8,181 bases of DNA, taken from the NCBI GenBank assembly GCA_012841995.1, contig DUTQ01000209.1:1-8181 (forward strand), given 5' to 3'. This document shows positions 1 to 6,076 of this stretch, in pieces (the stretch's first letter is position 1; each line of letters opens with the position of its first letter). The notes beneath the pieces are model-generated. The model saw nothing but the letters and a program-made list of their open reading frames with translations. It did no database searches and was not told the DNA's origin. This DNA is from Thermoanaerobacterales bacterium (lineage in GTDB: Bacteria > Bacillota > Thermosediminibacteria > Thermosediminibacterales > Tepidanaerobacteraceae). A program made the position numbers and the translations under genes.

Positions 1-67
1 CCTTTTTACCTGAGAGCTTCACGGCAAACTTCCGCTTACTCCTTCGGTGCCCAATCGGGTCTCTCCC
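1..67 (-). promoter_or_regulatory. Glycine riboswitch (gcvT-type), first aptamer, cut by window edge
   Basis: Read on the minus strand, this stretch has the glycine aptamer hallmarks in order: GGGAGAG as the 5' side of P1 (67-61), GCACCGAAGGAG in the conserved core (50-39), GCGG...TTTGCCG, and CTCTCAGGTAAAAAGG closing P1 (16-1). GAGAG at 65-61 pairs with CTCTC at 16-12. In this family, glycine binding controls glycine cleavage genes or glycine/sodium symporters. The sequence ends right after the conserved linker, so a second aptamer, the expression platform and the controlled gene lie beyond position 1. Whether it is an ON or OFF switch cannot be told. Confidence 0.92.
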
Positions 68-109
68 ATATCCTTCATTCATTCCAAATTATTCACTTTT
101 GTACTTGAT

Positions 110-138
110 ATTATACTATATATTTTTTGAATTGACAA
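110..138 (-). promoter_or_regulatory. Consensus sigma-A promoter for the glycine-riboswitch transcript
   Basis: On the minus strand a TTGTCA -35 box (138-133) and a perfect TATAAT -10 box (115-110) are separated by exactly 17 bases. Transcription should start near 103, giving about 36 bases of leader before the riboswitch. The promoter begins only about 20 bases past the stop of the 57-residue protein gene, so the riboswitch-controlled gene is its own unit. No terminator was seen between the two. Confidence 0.85.
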
Positions 139-158
139 GAGATTTAAACACATAAGAT

Positions 159-332
159 TTAATCAATGGCATTCAATATCTCCTGAGCCATTTCACATCT
201 GCCAACACTCCACTTAGCACAGTTTTTGCAAGATTTGTGTTGCATAAGATATTTAGCAGGGTACTTAATTTCGCCACACTTTTCGTAGTCTTGACAACTT
301 TCTGCTACAATAATAGTCTGTTCCGGGCTCAT
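159..332 (-). CDS. Small cysteine-rich protein of unknown function (57 aa)
   Basis: I do not recognise this family. The start is the ATG at 332, which follows an AAGGGGG ribosome binding site with about 6 bases of spacing. An ATG upstream at 374 lies before the likely transcription start and has no such site. The product has 57 residues with five cysteines: Cys13, Cys19, a CKNC pair (Cys35/Cys38) and Cys46, with Trp41 and Gly44 between the last two. This spacing suggests a bound zinc ion or iron-sulfur cluster, but that is inference. No signal peptide or membrane segment is visible, so it is probably cytoplasmic. It has its own extended -10 promoter just upstream and lies 66 bases after the glycosylase gene, so it may be expressed alone. 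A real gene is supported by the promoter, ribosome binding site and cysteine pattern, not by homology. Confidence 0.68.
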   Translation of the reverse strand: MSPEQTIIVAESCQDYEKCGEIKYPAKYLMQHKSCKNCAKWSVGRCEMAQEILNAID

Positions 333-362
333 TATTATCCCCCTTATGGTTTTTTCATCATT

Positions 363-371
363 ATTATAGCA
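363..371 (-). promoter_or_regulatory. Extended -10 promoter of the cysteine-rich small gene
   Basis: The minus strand reads TGC-TATAAT (371-363), a perfect -10 box with the TGn extension. The expected -35 position (TAGCAT) is poor, which is common for extended -10 promoters. The start of transcription would fall near 356, leaving about 24 bases before the ATG at 332 and containing its ribosome binding site. Confidence 0.6.
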
Positions 372-398
372 CATTAATACGCATTATGCTACTCTATT

Positions 399-1277
399 TC
401 AATTGTTTTTATTTTGTATTTCCTTCCAACATGAACGAGTATAATGGAAAAGATATTGTTGTGCAAAACCAGCAAGATCGCCAAAACGATTTTCTGCATA
501 TTCCTGAAGTTTCGAGATTGGCATCTGCTTACCGGAAAAATAAATGTGTTCAAGTACTCTTTTAATCCAAACATCAATAGGAAAGGCATCAAACTTTCTC
601 ATGGAAAAAAGCAAAATGCAATCTGCAACTTTTTTGCCAACTCCGGGCAATTGTTTTAACTGTTTGCGAATCTCCTTAGTGGTAAGTTTGTGTAGATTGA
701 AAATATCTACTTTGCCGTCTGCTATCATGCAAGATGTTTCCTTTATATACTTCGCCCTATAGCCGCACCGAGTTTGCCTGATCTCATCCTCTGAAAGCCC
801 TGCTAATCTTTCAGGCACTGGGAATGTGTAATAGATTTTCTCATTAAATTGAATCTGATCTCCATAGCTTTCACAAAGTCTTCTAATCGTATTTTTAATA
901 TTTCTAATGCTGTTATTTGCGGAAATGATAAAAGATATGGTGGTTTCCCATGGATCCTGATGCAAGATTCTGTTTCCAGTGCAAAAATTGACAGCAGGCT
1001 GGAGCTCTTCAAAACACAAAAGCTTTTTTTCAATACTGCTATAATCTCTGTCTAAGTCAAAATAATCTCTTATTTTATATTCATTTTCTTTTTTTAAATT
1101 TGAAACTATCTCAAGATTATCTCCAGTCTGTCTAGCATTTATCACCGCATTTCCTATGACCCCTAAATACTCGCCATCATTTGTCTGTTCCCATCTAAAG
1201 GCCTGTCCACCATCCGCGATAGCCTCAAGATCAAAAGGTACCACATCTTTAAATGTCAATATTGTCGGTTTACTCAA
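399..1277 (-). CDS. ogg: 8-oxoguanine DNA glycosylase / AP lyase, OGG family (292 aa)
   Basis: Base-excision repair enzyme that removes 8-oxoguanine from DNA and nicks the resulting abasic site. The N-terminal domain carries the OGG-type GGQAFRW stretch (residues 23-29). A helix-hairpin-helix follows with LPGVGKKVADC (about 210-220), in which Lys216 is the expected catalytic lysine. FPIDVW supplies the catalytic Asp235. Near the C-terminus, FAQQYLF places Gln273 and Phe277 where human OGG1 has Gln315 and Phe319, which hold the oxidised base. I chose the TTG start at 1277: AGGTGG lies 8 bases upstream, while a GTG at 1289 lies inside that ribosome binding site. At the position of human Arg154, which reads the opposite cytosine, this protein appears to have Asn126. 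The gene follows the terminator of the ileS unit, so it needs its own promoter or read-through. Confidence 0.9.
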   Translation of the reverse strand: MSKPTILTFKDVVPFDLEAIADGGQAFRWEQTNDGEYLGVIGNAVINARQTGDNLEIVSNLKKENEYKIRDYFDLDRDYSSIEKKLLCFEELQPAVNFCTGNRILHQDPWETTISFIISANNSIRNIKNTIRRLCESYGDQIQFNEKIYYTFPVPERLAGLSEDEIRQTRCGYRAKYIKETSCMIADGKVDIFNLHKLTTKEIRKQLKQLPGVGKKVADCILLFSMRKFDAFPIDVWIKRVLEHIYFSGKQMPISKLQEYAENRFGDLAGFAQQYLFHYTRSCWKEIQNKNN

Positions 1278-1306
1278 TGTATCTCCCACCTAACTACTTT
1301 AGCTTA

Positions 1307-1335
1307 TTTAAAAAATACGGCATTCCCATTGTAAA
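1307..1335 (-). promoter_or_regulatory. Possible weak promoter of the glycosylase gene, inside the terminator
   Basis: On the minus strand TTTACA (1335-1330, five of six bases matching the -35 consensus) and TTTAAA (1312-1307, four of six) are 17 bases apart. This would start transcription near 1300, just before the AGGTGG site of the glycosylase gene. The match is modest in AT-rich DNA and overlaps the ileS-unit terminator, so chance resemblance is quite possible. Confidence 0.3.
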
Positions 1336-1347
1336 GAGAATGCCGTA
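1310..1347 (-). terminator. Intrinsic terminator of the ileS-nitroreductase unit
   Basis: A perfect 10-bp stem (TACGGCATTC at 1347-1338 in minus sense, pairing with 1325-1316) with a 12-base loop is followed on the minus strand by six T residues (1315-1310). It sits 17 bases after the nitroreductase stop and before the glycosylase gene, so it closes the ileS transcript. No plus-strand gene points at it. Confidence 0.88.
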
Positions 1348-1364
1348 ACTTTGTTTTTAAAATG

Positions 1365-1865
1365 CTATTTATACTTTTCCCACTTTAGAACTTCCGAAAG
1401 TTGCTTTTTGCTTCTTTCAGCAGTTTTATCAGAATAGCCCAGAGAAATAAGTGAAATTAAGGTGTAGTTTTCAGGTACATTTAAGAATTCCCTCACATCT
1501 TCAGCATATTCCTTGCCATTGCCAGCTACCCAGCACGAATCGATACCGTAAGATTTGGCTGCGATAATTATATTTTGGGTTGCTGCACTTCCGTCTTCTA
1601 AGAAATATTGTTGATCTCTCTCGCAAAATACTGCAACACATGCAGCTGCATCTGCAATAAACTTGCCATGAGTGGCCAAATTTGCCAATTGTTGCTTTCC
1701 TTCCTGTTCGGTAACAACTACAAACAGCCAAGGCTGAATATTTCTCGCACTCGGAGCAAGCCTTCCACAATCTATGATGTCTTCAAGGATTTCGCGAGAT
1801 ATAGGTTTTTTAATATATTCTCGAATGCTCCTTCTCTCTTTTAGCAACTTAACAACCTCATTCAT
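1365..1865 (-). CDS. Nitroreductase-family FMN oxidoreductase (166 aa)
   Basis: Small cytoplasmic flavoprotein of the NAD(P)H-dependent nitroreductase fold, expected to bind FMN as a homodimer. RRSIREY (residues 11-17) and LAPSARNIQPW (36-46) form the FMN-phosphate and substrate side seen across the family. DGSAATQNIIIAA (91-103) and YGIDSCWVAG (106-115) are the second conserved block, and GYSD (143-146) precedes the C-terminal tail. The length is typical of the short subgroup. The physiological substrate cannot be read from the sequence. The ATG at 1865 has GGGAGG about 11 bases upstream, a slightly long spacing. The gene begins only 40 bases after the ileS stop with no terminator between, and a strong terminator follows it. 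It is therefore probably co-transcribed with ileS and subject to the T-box. Confidence 0.9.
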   Translation of the reverse strand: MNEVVKLLKERRSIREYIKKPISREILEDIIDCGRLAPSARNIQPWLFVVVTEQEGKQQLANLATHGKFIADAAACVAVFCERDQQYFLEDGSAATQNIIIAAKSYGIDSCWVAGNGKEYAEDVREFLNVPENYTLISLISLGYSDKTAERSKKQLSEVLKWEKYK

Positions 1866-1905
1866 TTTTCCGCATACCTCCCTTACATATTTTTAGACGA
1901 GAATA

Positions 1906-4900
1906 TTATGAAATAACTTTCTCGACTCCAATTTGCACCTGGTGTTCGTTTATATTCAATTTCTTGCTGAAACTTTGCTCTGGTGGTGTAATGTTCTCCA
2001 ATGATAAGGCAAGGGTATCTTTGGCTATTTCGTTGCCATGCTTTTTCATAACCTCATCTATTGTTTCATCACCCTTGTAGTATAGATGTATTTTATCTTC
2101 TACTTCAAATCCGGCTTCTTTTCTCATATTCTGTATTTTGCTGGTAAGTTCTCTTGCAGTTCCTTCCAATAACAGCTCATGTGTCAAAGTAGTGTCTAGG
2201 ACTACATAATATCCGTTTTCACCTTCTGCACAAAATCCTTCCTTATCTTGGGCTCTTACATCTAACTCGTCTTTCGCTATAGTTATAGATTGTCCATTAA
2301 CTTCTATAACAACTGCACCTTTTTCATCTGCTTCATTTATCAGTTTTGTAGCATTTGCCGATGAGATCTGTTTTGCTATCAAAGGCATTAATTTGCCGTA
2401 TTTTGGCCCAAGCAAGTCAAATCTTGGCTTAACAGTATAAGTGAAGTATTCCTCTGCCACATGGATATATTCAATCTCTTTTATGTTCAGCTCTTCTTTT
2501 ATGATATCAGAAAGATCGGACAGGAGCTTTTCTTCGTCTGTATTTTTTAACTGAACCATTAGTTTTTTAAGTGGCTGACGGTTTTTTATCTTTGCATTGT
2601 TCCTAGCTGCCCTACCTAGTTCAACAATTTTTCTTGCTAGTTTCATCTTTTGTTCTAATGTTTTATCAATCAGGTCTTCGTTTACCTCCGGGTAATCGCA
2701 AAGATGTATACTCATAGGTGCATCAGGGTAGATGCCCTTAACAAGATTCTGATACAATTCTTCAGTTATAAATGGAACAAAAGGTGCCGCCATCTTTATA
2801 AATGAAACTAACACTTCATACAAAGTAAGGTATGCTCCCTTTTTATCATCATCCATATCGGATTTCCAGAAGCGCTCACGACAGCGGCGCACATACCAGT
2901 TACTTATGTCATCTACTAAATCCTCAAGAACCCTTGCCGCTCCTGTGATGTCAAGGCTGTCTAAATCTTCTCTTACCTTTTTATTTACACTATTTACTCT
3001 GGAAAGCAACCAGCGATCCATTTCACTTCGGTCTTCAGGTTTGAGCACATATTTTTTGGGATCAAATCCATCAATATTGGCATAAAGCACAAAAAATGAA
3101 TATACATTCCATAATGTGCCAAGAAATCTCCGCTGTGCTTCACTTACTGCATCCTGGTAAAAACGGCTTGGACTCCACGGTGGGCTTCCTGCATATAGAT
3201 ACCAGCGCATAGCATCAGCGCCCTGTTCATTTAAAACCGTCCAGGGATCCAGCACATTGCCTTTGTGTTTACTCATTTTTAATCCATGTTCATCCAAAAC
3301 ATGCCCCATAACCAAGACATTCTTATATGGTGATTCATCGAAAAGCAGTGTTGATATGACAAGCAGACTGTAAAACCATCCGCGGGTCTGATCGATTGCC
3401 TCAGCTATAAAATCTGCAGGGAAATGTTGTTTAAAGTATTCCTCATTTTCAAAGGGATAGTGATACTGTGCAAAAGGCATTGAGCCAGAATCAAACCAGC
3501 AATCGATTACTTCCGGCACACGCCTCATGTCTTTTTTACACTCTGGGCATATTAATGTAACCTCATCTACATAAGGCTTGTGAAGTTCTATATCGCCAAT
3601 TGGTTCTTTGCTCATCTGTTTTAATTCATCTATACTCCCTACAGCATGCTGATGGCCACAGCTTTCACATGTCCATATATTAAGAGGTGTTCCCCAATAA
3701 CGCTCACGGCTTAAACACCAATCTATGACATTTTCAAGGAAGTTTCCAAAACGCCCTTCTTTTATATGTTCTGGAAGCCAGCCTATTTTTTCATTTATCT
3801 CTAAAAGTCTATCCTTAACAGCCGTAGTCTTTATAAACCAACTCTTGCGTCCATAATAGAGCAATGGTGTGTCACATCTCCAGCAAAACGGATAGCTGTG
3901 AAGATATTCCTCCGCCTTATAAAGAAGTTTACGCTGCTTTAAATCCTTTATAATGTCCCTGTCTGCGTCTTTCACAAAAACACCAGCCCAATTAGTCACC
4001 TTTTCAGTAAATTCTCCCTGGACATTGACCGGTTGAAAAACAGGTAGGCCATATTTGTGACCAATCCTAGAGTCATCTTCACCAAATGCAGGAGCCATGT
4101 GAACTATACCAGTTCCATCGTCAAGAGTTACAAAATCTGCCTCTACTACGTAAAATGCCTTGTCACTCTCACCTTCAAAAAACGGAAAAACCGGGGTGTA
4201 TTTTTTGTCTAAAAGCTCTTTGCCAGTCATCTTCTCAATTACTTCGTATTCTCCATCCAGTACATGTAGTCTTGCTTCTGCTAAAATCAGTATATCGTCA
4301 TTGTGTTTCACTTTAACATAGGTATAATTATTCTTTACCGCAAGAGCCACATTAGAAGGAAGTGTCCACGGAGTCGTTGTCCAAACCAGAAAATACGTAT
4401 TTTCCTCTCCTACTACAGGGAACTTTACATAAATCGACGGATCTTTGACTTCTTTATATCCCTGTGCTACCTCATGGCTAGAGAGGGATGTGCCGCAGCG
4501 TGGACAATAAGGAACTACTTTATTGCCTTGATATAAAAGACCCTTGTCCCATATTTTCTTTAGCGCCCACCATACGGATTCAATATAGCTATTGTGATAA
4601 GTAACATAGGGATTGTCCATGTCAATCCAAAATCCTACTCGCTCCGTCATCTTTCTCCATTCGCGCTCATAAGTAAAAACACTGTTTTTACACTTTTTAA
4701 TGAACTCTTCAACACCATATTCTTCGATTTCAGGCTTACCACTTATGCCGAGTTGTTTTTCCACTTCCAGCTCTACCGGTAGCCCATGTGTATCCCAACC
4801 AGCTTTGCGCTCAACCTTATATCCATTCATAGTCTTATATCTGGGTATAAGGTCTTTTACTACACGTGTAAGGACATGTCCAGCATGTGGCATACCATTT

Positions 4901-5049
4901 GCTGTGGGTGGGCCCTCATAAAATACATAATTAGGGGAATCTTTTCTGTTTTCAATGCTTTTCTCGAAAATTTTATTTTCCTTCCAATAGTCGAGGATTT
5001 TTTCTTCAATTGAAGCGAAATTCATAGTTGGTTCGACTTTTTTAAACAT
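1906..5049 (-). CDS. ileS: Isoleucine--tRNA ligase (IleRS, 1047 aa)
   Basis: Class I aminoacyl-tRNA synthetase that charges tRNA-Ile with isoleucine using ATP. The HIGH signature appears as HAGH (about residues 55-58) within GPPTANGMPHAGH, and the KMSKS loop as KMSKH (about 591-595). The CP1 editing domain shows WTTTPWTLPSN (about 223-232) and DDGTGIVHMAPAFGEDD (about 310-326), the deacylation site for mischarged valine. Several CxxC pairs (CPRC, CWRC, CESC, CPEC) punctuate the connective regions and may bind zinc. NWYVRRCRERFW (about 717-728) marks the anticodon-binding helical domain. The length and GWDTHGLPVELEVEK motif fit the long, eukaryote-like type 2 IleRS common in Clostridia, a group often tolerant of mupirocin; that tolerance is inference. 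Two ATGs are adjacent. I chose 5049 because AGGAGG ends 6 bases upstream of it but only 3 before 5052. Transcription is governed by the T-box leader. Confidence 0.97.
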   Translation of the reverse strand: MFKKVEPTMNFASIEEKILDYWKENKIFEKSIENRKDSPNYVFYEGPPTANGMPHAGHVLTRVVKDLIPRYKTMNGYKVERKAGWDTHGLPVELEVEKQLGISGKPEIEEYGVEEFIKKCKNSVFTYEREWRKMTERVGFWIDMDNPYVTYHNSYIESVWWALKKIWDKGLLYQGNKVVPYCPRCGTSLSSHEVAQGYKEVKDPSIYVKFPVVGEENTYFLVWTTTPWTLPSNVALAVKNNYTYVKVKHNDDILILAEARLHVLDGEYEVIEKMTGKELLDKKYTPVFPFFEGESDKAFYVVEADFVTLDDGTGIVHMAPAFGEDDSRIGHKYGLPVFQPVNVQGEFTEKVTNWAGVFVKDADRDIIKDLKQRKLLYKAEEYLHSYPFCWRCDTPLLYYGRKSWFIKTTAVKDRLLEINEKIGWLPEHIKEGRFGNFLENVIDWCLSRERYWGTPLNIWTCESCGHQHAVGSIDELKQMSKEPIGDIELHKPYVDEVTLICPECKKDMRRVPEVIDCWFDSGSMPFAQYHYPFENEEYFKQHFPADFIAEAIDQTRGWFYSLLVISTLLFDESPYKNVLVMGHVLDEHGLKMSKHKGNVLDPWTVLNEQGADAMRWYLYAGSPPWSPSRFYQDAVSEAQRRFLGTLWNVYSFFVLYANIDGFDPKKYVLKPEDRSEMDRWLLSRVNSVNKKVREDLDSLDITGAARVLEDLVDDISNWYVRRCRERFWKSDMDDDKKGAYLTLYEVLVSFIKMAAPFVPFITEELYQNLVKGIYPDAPMSIHLCDYPEVNEDLIDKTLEQKMKLARKIVELGRAARNNAKIKNRQPLKKLMVQLKNTDEEKLLSDLSDIIKEELNIKEIEYIHVAEEYFTYTVKPRFDLLGPKYGKLMPLIAKQISSANATKLINEADEKGAVVIEVNGQSITIAKDELDVRAQDKEGFCAEGENGYYVVLDTTLTHELLLEGTARELTSKIQNMRKEAGFEVEDKIHLYYKGDETIDEVMKKHGNEIAKDTLALSLENITPPEQSFSKKLNINEHQVQIGVEKVIS

Positions 5050-5087
5050 CATAAGCCTCCTAAATCAAAATTACATTAAATACAAAT

Positions 5088-5114
5088 AAAAAACTCGCCC
5101 CAAAAAGGGACGAG
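5088..5114 (-). terminator. T-box-regulated intrinsic terminator before ileS
   Basis: On the minus strand CTCGTCCC (5114-5107) pairs with GGGGCGAG (5101-5094) across a TTTTT loop, including one G-T pair, and is followed by six T residues (5093-5088). The 5' arm overlaps the 3' half of the antiterminator, so the two structures exclude each other. Confidence 0.92.
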
Positions 5115-5353
5115 ATATCTCCCGTGTTACCACCCTAATAGGTGGAAGTAAAATCTCGCCTTATCCACCTACTCTTTTTGATAACGGCAAATGCCGACAA
5201 AACTTACTCCAAGCGTTTCAGCTTTGCACTCATGGATGATGTTCATCAGCCTTTCCCCTCTTGGGCTCACACTATCCCCAAATCGCTGTCTGGTTTAAAG
5301 GTAGATTACTCTTCCATTCATCGTTTTTTGCAAGTATTATTAATCATGCTCAT
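5094..5353 (-). promoter_or_regulatory. T-box leader of ileS, tRNA-Ile responsive
   Basis: This untranslated leader (with the promoter and operator it fills the gap 5053-5506) senses uncharged tRNA-Ile and lets transcription continue into ileS. Stem I carries the conserved GATGAA...AGAGTAA and GTGTGAGCCC elements, and its specifier bulge reads GAAC-ATC-A, so the specifier codon is probably AUC (5240-5238), followed by the usual purine and GAGTGC. A short CGGC/GCCG hairpin (5196-5185) fits stem III. The T-box AGGGTGGTAACACGGG lies at 5136-5121. The antiterminator can be drawn in full: AGGG (5136-5133) pairs with CCCT (5109-5106). The 7-base bulge TGGTAAC (5132-5126) holds UGGU, which pairs with the tRNA ACCA end. 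The upper stem is 5125-5120 with 5115-5110. An additional TAGGTGG/CCACCTA pairing (5171-5165 with 5145-5139) precedes it. Confidence 0.95.
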
Positions 5354-5359
5354 TTTTAA

Positions 5360-5388
5360 ATGATAGCGCATTTTGTGTTTATTGTCAA
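5360..5388 (-). promoter_or_regulatory. Sigma-A promoter of the ileS unit
   Basis: On the minus strand a perfect TTGACA (5388-5383) and TATCAT (5365-5360, five of six) are 17 bases apart. The start of transcription is expected near 5353, just upstream of the T-box stem I. The tetR promoter, pointing the other way, begins about 33 bases beyond the -35 box. Confidence 0.9.
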
Positions 5389-5420
5389 TTAGCGCTTATC
5401 GTTATCTTACCGCGTTTTGT

Positions 5421-5449
5421 TTGACACTGTATGTTTATAGTAATATAAT
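5421..5449 (+). promoter_or_regulatory. Full-consensus sigma-A promoter of the tetR-family gene
   Basis: TTGACA (5421-5426) and TATAAT (5444-5449) match the consensus at every base with an exact 17-base spacer. The start of transcription should be near 5456, about 50 bases before the TTG start codon. So strong a promoter in front of a repressor gene suggests that it is normally held down, which fits the inverted repeat lying across its -10 box. Confidence 0.92.
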
Positions 5450-5473
5450 GTGAATGCTAATTCATATTATATT
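5442..5473. promoter_or_regulatory. 32-bp inverted repeat, probable operator of the TetR-family regulator
   Basis: The 14-base arms 5442-5455 (AATATAATGTGAAT) and 5460-5473 (ATTCATATTATATT) are inverted copies matching at 13 of 14 positions, with GCTA in the centre. The only mismatch is G5450 against T5465. The repeat covers the -10 box and the start of transcription, where a bound dimer would block initiation. Autoregulation by such sites is usual for TetR-family genes. Because only the right half would be transcribed, it acts as DNA and not as an RNA hairpin. Binding itself is inferred. Confidence 0.72.
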
Positions 5474-5506
5474 TGATTAAACTAATTCGAAAAGGGGTCT
5501 CTAAAG

Positions 5507-6076
5507 TTGCCTAAAATTATTAGGGATGTTAAAAAAGATATATTTCTGTCTGCTATGCAGCTTTTTTGTGAGTTTGGATATGATGGTGTAGATATGAAGA
5601 TGATTGCAGAAAAATGCAATATAGCTGTTGGAACCCTTTATAATTATTATCCTAATAAAAATGAACTTTTTTTAAACATACTAAAAGTCAGCTGGGAAGA
5701 TACATTCTTAAAGCTAAATAAAATTAATATGCTTAACATGCCTTCTAAACAAAAAATGAGAAAGTTCATTGAAGTAATTTACAACACAATAGAAAAAAGA
5801 AGAGGGATTGGCTGGGAAGTCAAAAAAACAAAAAGGTGCACTCATCCCAAAAAAGATAATAACATAGGACAGTTCATGCAAGTACTTTTCACAGATATGA
5901 GTACTCTGATTAGTTCTATGGAAAAAAAAGATAAATATCAACATGATCCAAGCATTGACATTAAATTGAGTGAGATACTCCTTGTATCTACAGTAATCAT
6001 GGTTGACGCCCATCCACAAGAAAAACAAAAAAACATAGATTACCTGTGTGATTTAATTAATACATTTATTCTTTAG
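5507..6076 (+). CDS. TetR/AcrR-family transcriptional regulator (189 aa)
   Basis: DNA-binding repressor of the TetR family. The N-terminal region (about 9-56) has the typical three-helix DNA-binding domain: an FLSAMQLFCEFGYDGVDM helix-and-turn, MKMIAEKCNIAVGTLYNYYP as the helix-turn-helix, then NKNELF. Residues after about 60 form the variable ligand-binding and dimerisation part, which I cannot assign to a ligand; a basic patch, EVKKTKRCTHPKK, lies near 104-116. The TTG start at 5507 is supported by AAAGGGG about 9 bases upstream. It is the only plus-strand gene here and is visibly A-rich compared with its neighbours. A consensus promoter and a large inverted repeat precede it, suggesting that it represses itself. 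No pump or enzyme gene on its strand follows, so any further targets lie elsewhere or are unknown. Its 3' end overlaps the convergent hydrolase gene by 4 bases. Confidence 0.92.
   Translation: MPKIIRDVKKDIFLSAMQLFCEFGYDGVDMKMIAEKCNIAVGTLYNYYPNKNELFLNILKVSWEDTFLKLNKINMLNMPSKQKMRKFIEVIYNTIEKRRGIGWEVKKTKRCTHPKKDNNIGQFMQVLFTDMSTLISSMEKKDKYQHDPSIDIKLSEILLVSTVIMVDAHPQEKQKNIDYLCDLINTFIL

Noticed and set aside
333..374. Longer start (ATG at 374) for the cysteine-rich small protein
   Set aside because: It lies upstream of the expected transcription start and overlaps the -10 box region, while the ATG at 332 has a strong ribosome binding site.
1278..1289. GTG at 1289 as start of the glycosylase gene
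   Set aside because: This GTG is part of the AGGTGG ribosome binding site that serves the TTG at 1277.
1866..1905. Possible terminator or promoter between ileS and the nitroreductase gene
   Set aside because: No stem-loop with a T run and no clear pair of promoter boxes were found in these 40 bases.
5142..5363. 73-residue open frame on the plus strand
   Set aside because: It is the complement of the ileS T-box leader, whose RNA structure explains the sequence.
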